Source: CAZSCF01 sp964605365 (lineage in GTDB: Bacteria > Patescibacteriota > Minisyncoccia > Moranbacterales > UBA2206). From it: a stretch of DNA of 64,000 nt. The notes below the pieces were generated by a model. That model was given only the letters and a program-made list of their open reading frames with translations. It did not search any database and was not told the DNA's origin. The stretch covers positions 1 through 64,000 of the forward strand of contig CAZSCF010000001.1 of NCBI GenBank assembly GCA_964605365.1. The letters are read 5' to 3'. A program made the translations under genes and the position numbers. Of this stretch, positions 53,004-60,287 are shown piece by piece; position 1 is the first letter of the stretch; each line of letters opens with the position of its first letter.

Positions 53004-54580
53004 TTTACCATATAAGTGTCTTTTAGTCTGTATCCAAGTTTTCGATAATAGTTTCTGACTCCAATGCCGGAAATTACAGAAATTTCCGAGCAGCCAAATT
53101 CTTTTTTGGCAGTTTTTTCGGCTTCAGCGATTAATTTTTTACCCAATCCAATGTGCTGAGGTGTTTTTTTATCTTTTTGGCTTATCTTAGCCAATTTTCC
53201 ATAAGTATGAACTTCGCGGATAATGGCTTTTTTCTGCGAAGTTAAACGCAGACGCAAAAGAGCAAACAGCTTTTTTTTGTCTGGAGAAACATATTGCAAA
53301 AAAATTTCCCGGCCATCGGAAGCCGCATAATCAATCCTGTCTAAAATTATTTTCTCTTTTATCTCATAATTAGTGCGAACTTCACGGCAGCGAATACAGG
53401 GGCAAGTGGATTTTTGAGATACAATTTGCCGCATATTGGAAATTTTGGGTCCGGCTAAAATATGGGTAGTCGGAACATCACGCACTAATCTGGCAATGCG
53501 AACGTAGGGCGGAATAATTTTATTTTTTATTTCTATGACAAACTTTTCAAATCTCTTATCGTTCAAAGCTTTGTATTTTCCTTGTTTCCAAATTTTATAT
53601 AGTAAGCTATTTTTGATGACTACGGTCGGATAAATTTTTAACATGTCCGGTTGAAAATCCGGATTGTCAAATATTTTTTTAAACATTAAGTAATCTTTTT
53701 TTAGATTAGAGCCATAGAGTCCTGGCATGATGTGATAATTAATTTTAAGTCCGGCGTCTTTGAGCAGTTTTGTAGCGCGAATTGTTTCTTGCACACTGTG
53801 TCCACGCTTATTTTTTTCCAGAACATCATTAAAAATACTTTGCACTCCAAGTTCAACTCTGGTGCAACCCAGCTCACGGAAATTGACAATTTCTTTCTTG
53901 TCGATAAAATCTGGACGTGTTTCCAAAGTTAATCCAACAATTCTGTGTTTGGCTTTCTCATTCCTTTTTTGCTCTTTAAATAGATTGTCATGCTGAACTT
54001 GTTTCAGCATCTCATGGTTAGATCCTGAAATAAACTCAGGATGACATTTTGAATAATCATTTGCTGCTCTAAAACATTCGGCAATAAATTTCTTTTGATA
54101 ATCTTTCGGCAAATATGAAAAAGTTCCGCCCATCACAATAAGTTCGATTTTATCAGTCTCATGTCCATTGAGCTTGAGAGCTTCAAGGCGACTTTGTACT
54201 TGATGATATGGATCAAATTTGGAATTGATGGCACGCATTACAGCCGGCTCATCGGAAAGATAGCTTTTGGGCATGTCTTTTTCGGTTGGACAGTAAATGC
54301 ATTGACCCGGGCAAGGAAAAGATTTGGTCAATACGGCTACGATGGCTACTCCGGACTCGGTTCTGATTCGGCGACTAATCAAGGCTTTTTCAAAGGGTAA
54401 ATTTCTTTTAATTTTTCTTTTTTTGATCATTTCCTCATAATGACCGCGTAAATCGGCATTGGTGGGCATTTTTAATTTCAATTTACCGGCTAACTCTTTT
54501 TTTAAAATAGAAAAGTCATCTTTATTTTTTAAAAAGTTTTTAATTGCCAGTTTAACAAAATTGTCGTAGGATTTATGCAT
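52994..54580 (-). CDS. elp3: Elp3-type tRNA uridine-34 carboxymethyl enzyme (radical SAM + GNAT)
   Basis: 528 aa, single-subunit Elp3. The cluster motif is CPGQCIYC, followed by VMGGTFSYLPKDYQ and ELGVQSIFNDVLEKNKRGHSV; the C-terminal acetyltransferase half has GLGKKLIAEAEKTAKKEFG and SVISGIGVRNYYRKLGYRLKDTYMVK. Elp3 uses acetyl-CoA and SAM to place a carboxymethyl group on C5 of wobble uridine. Residues ~179-199 (CHPEFISGSNHEMLKQVQHD) are an in-frame palindromic repeat. Its start codon overlaps that of the divergent Trm9-like gene. Confidence 0.93.
   Translation of the reverse strand: MHKSYDNFVKLAIKNFLKNKDDFSILKKELAGKLKLKMPTNADLRGHYEEMIKKRKIKRNLPFEKALISRRIRTESGVAIVAVLTKSFPCPGQCIYCPTEKDMPKSYLSDEPAVMRAINSKFDPYHQVQSRLEALKLNGHETDKIELIVMGGTFSYLPKDYQKKFIAECFRAANDYSKCHPEFISGSNHEMLKQVQHDNLFKEQKRNEKAKHRIVGLTLETRPDFIDKKEIVNFRELGCTRVELGVQSIFNDVLEKNKRGHSVQETIRATKLLKDAGLKINYHIMPGLYGSNLKKDYLMFKKIFDNPDFQPDMLKIYPTVVIKNSLLYKIWKQGKYKALNDKRFEKFVIEIKNKIIPPYVRIARLVRDVPTTHILAGPKISNMRQIVSQKSTCPCIRCREVRTNYEIKEKIILDRIDYAASDGREIFLQYVSPDKKKLFALLRLRLTSQKKAIIREVHTYGKLAKISQKDKKTPQHIGLGKKLIAEAEKTAKKEFGCSEISVISGIGVRNYYRKLGYRLKDTYMVKCF
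53986..54046 (-). repeat. In-frame TGTCATCC palindrome in elp3
   Basis: 61 nt with ends TGTCA/TGACA; the translated peptide differs at only 3 of 20 positions from ileS copy 1 although the host proteins are unrelated. Confidence 0.92.
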
Positions 54581-55418
54581 GAATGATGAAAATATTAATA
54601 AAATTATAGAAGAAATCGAGAGGGGATATGACAGGATGGCAAATAAATTTTCCCAAACGCGGAAATATTTTTGGCGCGGACTGGAATTTATTGCCGATTA
54701 TGCGCAAGATGGAGGTAAGATCTTGGATTTTGGCTGTGGAAATGGACGCTTGCTTGAGCTGTTTTCCGGCAAAAATATTGATTATACAGGAGTAGACATC
54801 TCAGAAAAATTAGTGGATATTGCCAAGGGAAAATATCCAGAAATGGCCAATAGTTTTCAAAAAATATCCAGTTCTGGGAGCTTGTCCCATACTAATATTA
54901 TTAGGATGAATTATAACAATGTTAATGATAACTTTCAAGATTATGGAAAAAAATATAATCGAAAAGAAAAATTAGTGTGGGGATTACCATTTTCTGATAA
55001 TTCTTTCAATGCGGTTTATTCTATTGCGGTTTTTCATCATTTTCCATCTCAAAAATATCGTGAAGATGTCGTTAGGGAATTATACAGAATCACGAAAAAA
55101 GATGGGTATATTATTATAACAGTTTGGAATTTGTGGCCCGTCTCGACTCATGGAGACCACTCGTCGACACGAGGCAGGCAGAAAAAATATATTAAAAATA
55201 TTGTAAAAAATTGGTTCAATAAACTAACCGGAAAAAGTAGTTTGGATTGGAATGACTGTTATATCTCATTTTCAGATAATGATGGGAATAAATTTCAAAG
55301 GTTTCATCATGCTTTCACAAAAAGAGAGCTTAAAAAACTTTTTAGCGAAGCTGGATTTAAAGTAGAAAAATGCGAGGTTTTTAATGAAAAAAATATTTTG
55401 TTGATTGGAAAAAAATAA
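54579..55418 (+). CDS. Trm9/ALKBH8-like tRNA methyltransferase
   Basis: 279 aa, class I SAM fold. YDRMANKFSQTRKYFWRGLEFI before ILDFGCGNGRLLELF, then GLPFSDNSFNAVYSIAVFHHFPSQKYREDVVRELYRITKKDGYIIITVWN, and near the end QRFHHAFTKRELKKLFSEAGF: these match the Trm9/ALKBH8 methyltransferase signature (TR..W, SIAV.HH, RyyH.F), not just any methyltransferase. Those enzymes methylate the carboxymethyl group of cm5U34. Residues ~186-201 appear to come from a small hairpin repeat (GTCTC...GAGAC, CTCGT...ACGAG). It is divergent from elp3, overlapping at the start codons. Confidence 0.75.
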   Translation: MNDENINKIIEEIERGYDRMANKFSQTRKYFWRGLEFIADYAQDGGKILDFGCGNGRLLELFSGKNIDYTGVDISEKLVDIAKGKYPEMANSFQKISSSGSLSHTNIIRMNYNNVNDNFQDYGKKYNRKEKLVWGLPFSDNSFNAVYSIAVFHHFPSQKYREDVVRELYRITKKDGYIIITVWNLWPVSTHGDHSSTRGRQKKYIKNIVKNWFNKLTGKSSLDWNDCYISFSDNDGNKFQRFHHAFTKRELKKLFSEAGFKVEKCEVFNEKNILLIGKK

Positions 55419-55443
55419 GAGGCAAGGACATGTCCCTGCCCCT
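55406..55443 (-). terminator. Intrinsic terminator of the 58-aa gene
   Basis: On the minus strand AGGGGCAGGGACA pairs with TGTCCTTGCCTCT, then TATTTTTTT. The two imperfect positions are G-U pairs in minus RNA but A-C clashes in plus RNA, so the minus direction is the functional one. Confidence 0.85.
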
Positions 55444-55464
55444 GAAGAGCAATCCGTTCATTTT

Positions 55465-55641
55465 TTAGTCTCCACATTTTCTTGCAGTGTCAATCTGACA
55501 CTGCACACATATTCCATCGTTGCCACCATCGCAAATGTGCGTGGGGCGGTGAGAGGTCAAGAAGTCAAAAAATGCTTTAAACATACGAGTTAGAAGAGAT
55601 TCTCTTGACTCGCTGGAACTGGAAATTGCTCCTTGTAGCAT
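55465..55641 (-). CDS. Small cysteine-rich protein, 58 aa
   Basis: A complete small gene: promoter (55670-55698), GGAGG at 55650-55654 eight nt from the ATG, and a strong terminator 22 nt past the stop. The product starts MLQGAISSSSESRESLLTRM, continues with a hydrophobic FKAFFDFL segment, and ends HICDGGNDGICVQCQIDTARKCGD. Its four Cys and His residues (HxxC...CxxC...C) suggest a small zinc-binding domain or disulphides. Family not recognised. It occupies the 270-nt space between the Trm9-like gene and uppP. Confidence 0.7.
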   Translation of the reverse strand: MLQGAISSSSESRESLLTRMFKAFFDFLTSHRPTHICDGGNDGICVQCQIDTARKCGD

Positions 55642-55669
55642 ATTTTATTCCTCCTTTTGATTTTTCTTT

Positions 55670-55698
55670 AATCTACCTCTATACTTGTTATGTGTCAA
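55670..55698 (-). promoter_or_regulatory. Promoter of the 58-aa gene
   Basis: TTGACA (55698-55693) and TAGATT (55675-55670) are separated by 17 nt on the minus strand; the ATG is 29 nt downstream of the -10. Confidence 0.65.
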
Positions 55699-55720
55699 GA
55701 TAAAATTCAACATAATACCA

Positions 55721-56533
55721 ATGGATGTTTTTCAATCAATAATTTTGGGAATCGTACAAGGCCTAGGGGAATTTCTGCCCATTTCTTCAACGGCGCATCT
55801 GATTTTGGCGCCATATTTTTTTGGCTGGTCTGATCCTGGCTTAGCTTTTGATGTGGCTTTGCACATTGGAACATTAATTGCGGTGGTGATATTTTTTTGG
55901 CGAGACTGGATAATAATTTTGAAATTGGCGTTTCAAGAAATTTCAAATTTCAAATTTAAAATTTCAAATTCCGAGAAATATCCTCCTCAGCTTCTTTGGT
56001 TACTTGTTATTGCTTCTGTGCCAGGGGCAATTTTTGGGTTTCTGCTGGATGATTATGCCGAGCATTTTTTTCGCAGCCCACTGCTTGTGGCTGGAACACT
56101 AAGCATTGTCGGTTTGGTTTTATATCTAGCGGACAAATATTCCAAACATAGAAAAGATATAAATCACACAAGCATTAAGGACGCGATTATCATTGGACTT
56201 TCGCAAGCTGTGGCAATTATTCCCGGAGTATCACGTAGCGGCGCTACAATGATAGCCGGATTATCCTTGGGATTGTCTCGAGAACAAGCGGCTAGATTTT
56301 CCTTTTTGCTCTCTACCCCGATAATTTTTGGGGCAGCCATTTTGAAAGTTCCTCAATTGTTTGAAAATGGAATATCGCTTTCGATAATCCTGGGTATTGT
56401 GGTAGCAGCCGTAAGTGGATATTTGGCAATTAAATACATGTTGCGTTTTGTGCAAAAAGTCGGATATGCACCATTTTTCTGGTATCGCTTGGCACTAGCT
56501 GTGTTAATTATTAGTTTTTATTTTTTAAAATAA
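55721..56533 (+). CDS. uppP: Undecaprenyl-diphosphatase UppP/BacA
   Basis: 270 aa from ATG 55721; an ATG at 55685 gives 12 more residues that do not fit the family. SIILGIVQGLGEFLPISSTAHLIL holds the Glu/Ser-rich catalytic region and IIPGVSRSGATMIAGLSLGLSREQAARFSFLLS the second one with the essential Arg. About eight TM helices. It removes a phosphate from undecaprenyl-PP, recycling the lipid carrier for peptidoglycan and other envelope glycans. Confidence 0.96.
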   Translation: MDVFQSIILGIVQGLGEFLPISSTAHLILAPYFFGWSDPGLAFDVALHIGTLIAVVIFFWRDWIIILKLAFQEISNFKFKISNSEKYPPQLLWLLVIASVPGAIFGFLLDDYAEHFFRSPLLVAGTLSIVGLVLYLADKYSKHRKDINHTSIKDAIIIGLSQAVAIIPGVSRSGATMIAGLSLGLSREQAARFSFLLSTPIIFGAAILKVPQLFENGISLSIILGIVVAAVSGYLAIKYMLRFVQKVGYAPFFWYRLALAVLIISFYFLK

Positions 56534-56541
56534 TTCAGAGT

Positions 56542-56607
56542 TGTCATCCTGAACTTGTTTCAGGATCTAATTTGAATTTAGATTCCGGCTCGGAGGCCGG
56601 AATGACA
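56542..56607. repeat. TGTCATCC palindrome before folD
   Basis: TGTCATCCTGAACTTGTTTCAGGATC and GATTCCGGCTCGGAGGCCGGAATGACA, two hairpins; the intact intergenic form of the family, 12 nt before the folD ATG. Confidence 0.9.
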
Positions 56608-56673
56608 GACACAGAATCAATGAAGCTGCTTGAAGGAAAAAAAATTTCAGACAAAATTCTTGAAAGTATCAAG

Positions 56674-56773
56674 NNNNNNNNNNNNNNNNNNNNNNNNNNN
56701 NNNNNNNNNNNNNNNNNNNNNNNNNNNNNNNNNNNNNNNNNNNNNNNNNNNNNNNNNNNNNNNNNNNNNNNNN
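56674..56773. other. Artificial gap (100 N) between identical 55-bp flanks
   Basis: 56619-56673 equals 56774-56828. The duplicated piece is the start of folD. Confidence 0.95.
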
Positions 56774-56774
56774 A

Positions 56775-57584
56775 ATGAAGCTGCTTGAAGGAAAAAAAAT
56801 TTCAGACAAAATTCTTGAAAGTATCAAGAAAAAAATAAATCAGCAAAAAACCAAGCCAGGTTTGGCAGTTATTTTAGTAGGAGATGATCCAGCTTCAAAA
56901 ATATATGTCAATCTGAAAGAAAAAGCCGCCAAAAAAGTCGGTATAAATTTTTACAAGTTCGAATTTAAGAAGGATGCTTTAGAAAAGAGTATAATAAGAA
57001 AAATAAAAGAGCTAAACTCAGATAAAAAAATAAATGGTATCATTGTTCAACTTCCCTTGCCAAAAAAATTTCAGACACAAAAAATTATCAATTCAATTTC
57101 CTTACTGAAGGACGTGGATGGTTTTTCTGCTCAGGAAAAAAATGCGGCTCTTCAACCTGTTTTTCCGGGGGCCATTATCAAAATGATTGAATCTAGCGGA
57201 ACAAATTTGAAAAACAAGAAAGCCATAATTATTGCTAATTCAAAAATTTTTGGCGAGACAATGAAAAAATCTTTAGCAAGAAAAAAAATGAAAAGCGAAT
57301 ATATTTTGTCCAAAGAAATAAAGAGAGAAATAAATAAAATTCAAAAAGCGGATATTGTTATTTCGGCTGTGGGTAAAATTAACTTAATTAAAGGTGAAAT
57401 GATGAAAAGGGGTGTAATTGTTGTGGATGGGGGGATAGTCAAAAAAAATGGCAAAACTTTTGGTGATGTTGATTTCGAGGCAGTTTCTCAAAAAGCATCT
57501 TTCATTTCACCCGTTCCCGGCGGTGTTGGTCCGGTGACTATTGCCTGCCTATTGGAAAATGTTTATCTGGCTAGCAAAAAATAA
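56775..57584 (+). CDS. folD: Methylenetetrahydrofolate dehydrogenase/cyclohydrolase FolD
   Basis: 269 aa starting MKLLEGKKISDKIL (the same codons at 56620 before the artificial gap are the identical copy). LAVILVGDDPASKIYVNLKEKAAKKVGI has the catalytic Lys region, GIIVQLPLPKKF and the C-terminal PVPGGVGPVTIACLLENV are signatures. The substrate motif DVDGF is present, but the usual NADP-binding GRSxxVGxP is degraded to ANSKIFGET, so cofactor use may be altered. Makes one-carbon folates. Confidence 0.92.
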   Translation: MKLLEGKKISDKILESIKKKINQQKTKPGLAVILVGDDPASKIYVNLKEKAAKKVGINFYKFEFKKDALEKSIIRKIKELNSDKKINGIIVQLPLPKKFQTQKIINSISLLKDVDGFSAQEKNAALQPVFPGAIIKMIESSGTNLKNKKAIIIANSKIFGETMKKSLARKKMKSEYILSKEIKREINKIQKADIVISAVGKINLIKGEMMKRGVIVVDGGIVKKNGKTFGDVDFEAVSQKASFISPVPGGVGPVTIACLLENVYLASKK

Positions 57585-57598
57585 TCTTTTTTAAAACA

Positions 57599-57627
57599 AA
57601 AAATCCCATTTAAGGGATTTTTGATTT
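57599..57627 (+). terminator. Intrinsic terminator of folD
   Basis: AAAAATCCC (57599-57607) pairs with GGGATTTTT (57614-57622). Confidence 0.75.
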
Positions 57628-57813
57628 TGTGCCGCTGATCGCCTGCCTGCCGGTAGGCAGGGAGTCGAACCGATATGGAGTTACCCCCACACGATTTTGA
57701 GTTCCGCCAAAGGCGGACAAGCGTGCTTGATTTTGTGCCGCTGATCGGAGTCGAACCGATATGGAGTTACCCCCACACGATTTTGAGTTCCGCCAAAGGC
57801 GGACAAGCGTGCT
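57622..57813 (-). repeat. Two tandem partial tRNA-Leu copies (3' halves)
   Basis: A unit of 86 bp (TGATTTTGTGCCGCTGATCG... to ...AAGCGTGCT) is repeated at 57622 and 57728 and then runs into the complete tRNA. Each unit is the tRNA-Leu 3' half joined to a TTCCGCC/GGCGGA hairpin. The first unit is longer by exactly 20 bp: the palindrome CCTGCCTGCCGGTAGGCAGG inserted in the T-arm (57641-57660). Confidence 0.85.
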
Positions 57814-57821
57814 TGATTTTG

Positions 57822-57905
<84 letters not shown>

Positions 57906-57909
57906 ATAT

Positions 57910-58146
57910 TTATTTAATACTTTTTAAATATTCTTTTCCACAACCAGATTTTAAATATATTTCTCTTTGCCTTGCGTCTATTCTGTCTTTATATTTTTCA
58001 ATTAACAAAATGTTAAAAGGACGATAAGCTTTAGTTGTTCTATTATAACCTAAATTGTGTTGTTCTATGCGTCTTTCTGGGTTATTTGAAATTCCTACGT
58101 AAATATAATTTTTATTTTTGCTTTTTATAGCATATGTAAAATACAT
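57910..58146 (-). CDS. GIY-YIG nuclease-domain protein
   Basis: 78 aa. YFTYAIKSKNKNYIYVGISNNPERRIEQHN is the GIY-YIG motif (here TYA...IYVGIS) with the Arg; QREIYLKSG contains the metal Glu region. Stand-alone ~80-90 aa proteins of this kind are common; some relatives are homing or repair nucleases. It starts within a tRNA-Leu 5' fragment's continuation and stops 4 nt before the complete tRNA-Leu, so it is embedded in the tRNA array. Confidence 0.88.
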   Translation of the reverse strand: MYFTYAIKSKNKNYIYVGISNNPERRIEQHNLGYNRTTKAYRPFNILLIEKYKDRIDARQREIYLKSGCGKEYLKSIK

Positions 58147-58224
58147 GCTGGTGTCTCACGATTTTGAGCCTGCCTGCCGGCAGGCAGGTCGTGCGCGTCT
58201 GCCAGTTCCGCCACAGCGGCATAT
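58147..58224 (-). pseudogene. tRNA-Leu 5' fragment with 20-bp palindrome insertion
   Basis: GCCGCTGTGGCGGAACTGGC and on to the anticodon stem, then an exact CCTGCCTGCCGGCAGGCAGG (20 bp) inserted between CACGA and the loop CTCAAAA. After TCGTG the tRNA sequence ends and runs into the GIY-YIG start. Confidence 0.85.
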
Positions 58225-58308
58225 TTATTTATAAATTTTGAGCCTGCCAGCTTGTCCCGCACCATAGTTCGCCTCGAACTTGGTGCTGGGATTCCGCCAC
58301 AGCGGCAT
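58225..58308 (-). pseudogene. tRNA-Leu 5' fragment with 41-bp palindrome insertion
   Basis: GCCGCTGTGGCGGAA is followed by a 41-nt palindrome (TCCCAGCACCAAGTTC...GAACTATGGTGCGGGA type) inserted in the D-arm, then CTGGCAG and CTCAAAAT, where it breaks off. Confidence 0.8.
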
Positions 58309-58365
58309 AATTACAGTGCTTTCATAGCATAAAAAATTGTAAGGCTCTTGTCAATGTAGTATAAT

Positions 58366-58455
58366 TAAATGGCTAAATGGTCAAACGTCTAAATTGTTAC
58401 TTTTTTTATTTTGTCTCGAGGCAATTTAACAATGTAACAATTTAACAATTTAATT
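58366..58455. repeat. TTTAAC-type palindromic spacer before parA
   Basis: AAATGGCTAAATGGTCAAACGTCTAAATTGTTAC is mirrored by GGCAATTTAACAATGTAACAATTTAACAATTTAA, ending at the GTG of parA. Confidence 0.7.
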
Positions 58456-58456
58456 T

Positions 58457-59248
58457 GTGGCGAAAATAATATCTCTTATCAATCAAAAAGGCGGAGTAGG
58501 CAAAACCACTTCGGCTATCAATTTGGCAACTTATCTGGCTTCAGCTGGAAAATTTGTTTTGCTTGTCGACCTAGATCCGCAAGGCAATGCTTCGTCAGGA
58601 TTGGGTATAGATATAAGAATGCCGAAAAAAAGTTTGTATCACTCAATGATTTTAGGAGAACATCCCAGCAAGATTATTCTTAAAACGGAGACAATGGGGC
58701 ATGATATTATTCCGTCTTCTCAAGACTTGGCTGGGGCTGGCATTGAAATGGTGCATCTAGATAATCGTGAATTTAGACTGTATAATGTTTTAAGGGAGAT
58801 TAGAACTAATTATGATTATATTATTATTGATTCCCCGCCAAGTTTAGGACTTTTAACTATCAACGGACTGGTGGCAAGCGACGAGGTTATTATTCCTGTT
58901 CAAACCGAATATTTTGCTCTTGAAGGCTTGAGCCAGCTTTTGAATACGATTAATTTGGTTAAAGAAAATCTACAACCGGAACTTAAAATTATGGGAGCGT
59001 TGCTTACGATGTATGATAAGCGTAACCGTTTAGCGCGCCAAGTCGTCAAAGAAATTCAAGATCATTTTCCAGGACATGTTTTTGATAGCATTATTCCGAG
59101 AAGTGTTCGTTTGGCCGAGGCGCCTGGTTTCGGAAAAACAATTTTGGGTTTTGATTCTCTTTCTAAAGGTGCCAGAGCCTATAAGAATTTGGCCAGAGAA
59201 ATAATCGAGATGGATAAAAAAAATAATCAAAGAAAATTTACGGTCTAA
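58457..59248 (+). CDS. parA: Chromosome partitioning ATPase ParA/Soj
   Basis: 263 aa, GTG start. Deviant Walker A KGGVGKTTSAINLA, LLVDLDPQGNASSGLG, IIIDSPPSLGLLTINGLVASDEVIIPVQTEYFALEGLSQL. ATP-dependent DNA-binding ATPase that moves ParB-parS complexes. No Shine-Dalgarno; the AT-rich palindrome reaches the start codon. parB follows after an 87-nt palindromic spacer. Confidence 0.95.
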   Translation: MAKIISLINQKGGVGKTTSAINLATYLASAGKFVLLVDLDPQGNASSGLGIDIRMPKKSLYHSMILGEHPSKIILKTETMGHDIIPSSQDLAGAGIEMVHLDNREFRLYNVLREIRTNYDYIIIDSPPSLGLLTINGLVASDEVIIPVQTEYFALEGLSQLLNTINLVKENLQPELKIMGALLTMYDKRNRLARQVVKEIQDHFPGHVFDSIIPRSVRLAEAPGFGKTILGFDSLSKGARAYKNLAREIIEMDKKNNQRKFTV

Positions 59249-59251
59249 ATA

Positions 59252-59335
59252 AATTGCTAAATTGTCATATTGCTAAATTGTTTATGTTTTAATTTTTTAG
59301 CCATTTAACAATTTAACAATATAACAATTTAAGTT
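59252..59335. repeat. TTTAAC-type palindromic spacer between parA and parB
   Basis: AAATTGCTAAATTGTCATATTGCTAAATTG is mirrored by CCATTTAACAATTTAACAATATAACAATTTAA. Confidence 0.7.
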
Positions 59336-60256
59336 ATGTCAAAAAACTATGGATTGGGCAGAGGACTTTCTTCTTTGATTCCACCAAAAAAAATAACTGA
59401 GCCAGACAGAAGCTTTAATTATTTTGGAAACGTTTCGGCTTCCGGAAACATACAAAAAGAGCCAATAAGAGATGAAAAAAACAGTATTCAAGAAATTGAT
59501 ATTATTAAAATTATTCCTAATCCGCATCAACCTAGAAATAATTTTGATCAAGAAAAACTGGAAGATCTGGCTGCTTCCATTAAGGAGCATGGTATAATTC
59601 AGCCGATCACAGTTTCTTTTAAAGAGGGTCAATTTGAAATAATTGCGGGAGAAAGGCGTTTTGAAGCGGCTAAATTGGCGGGCCTCAAAACTGTGCCAGT
59701 AATCGTAAAAGAGGTTTCTGAGCAACAAAAATTAGAATTGGCAATTATAGAAAATATTCAAAGGCACGATTTAAATCCTGTGGAAGAAGCTAAATCATAT
59801 TTAAAATTAGCCCAGGATTTTGATTTGAATCAGGAAGAAATTGCCTCGAAGGTCGGCAAAAGTCGTAGTGTTGTAGCTAATAAAATAAGATTGTTAAAAC
59901 TTCCTGTGGAAATTCAAAAGGCGCTAATGGAAGGTAAAATCAATGAAGGTCACGCTAAAGCAATTTTAGCTATTGAAAATCCAGAAAAACAAAGAGCCCT
60001 CTTCGAATTAATATTAAAAAATGGCATGAATGTTCGTCAGACTGAAGAAAAGACCAAGGAAGTTTCAGTTAAAACTCATAAAAGAATTCTCAATATAGAT
60101 CCTGAAATAAAAGAAATTGAAGATCAATTAAGTAATTTTTTGGGAACAAAAGTCAAAATATCAAGGTCAAAAGAAGGGGGAAAAATCGTTGTCGATTATT
60201 ATTCCAAGGAAGAATTGAGCGGTTTGTTGCAAAAAATATCCGGAAAAAATATTTAA
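59336..60256 (+). CDS. parB: Chromosome partitioning protein ParB
   Basis: 306 aa. N-terminal GLGRGLSSLIPP; the CTPase/ParB-N domain has NPHQPRNNFDQEKLEDLAASIKEHGIIQPITV and the GERR box EIIAGERRFEAAKLAG; helix-turn-helix QEEIASKVGKSRSVVANKIRLLKL binds parS; a C-terminal dimerisation domain follows. No obvious parS site (TGTTNCACGTGAAACA) was seen in the window. Confidence 0.95.
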   Translation: MSKNYGLGRGLSSLIPPKKITEPDRSFNYFGNVSASGNIQKEPIRDEKNSIQEIDIIKIIPNPHQPRNNFDQEKLEDLAASIKEHGIIQPITVSFKEGQFEIIAGERRFEAAKLAGLKTVPVIVKEVSEQQKLELAIIENIQRHDLNPVEEAKSYLKLAQDFDLNQEEIASKVGKSRSVVANKIRLLKLPVEIQKALMEGKINEGHAKAILAIENPEKQRALFELILKNGMNVRQTEEKTKEVSVKTHKRILNIDPEIKEIEDQLSNFLGTKVKISRSKEGGKIVVDYYSKEELSGLLQKISGKNI

Positions 60257-60287
60257 AAAGGTTTTGTATAGATTAAAATTAAGATGA

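Noticed and set aside
55405..55593. Plus-strand 62-aa ORF
   Set aside because: Opposite strand of the well-supported 58-aa gene and its terminator.
56572..56673. Extended N-terminus of FolD
   Set aside because: It translates the TGTCATCC palindrome; MKLLEGKK is the family start.
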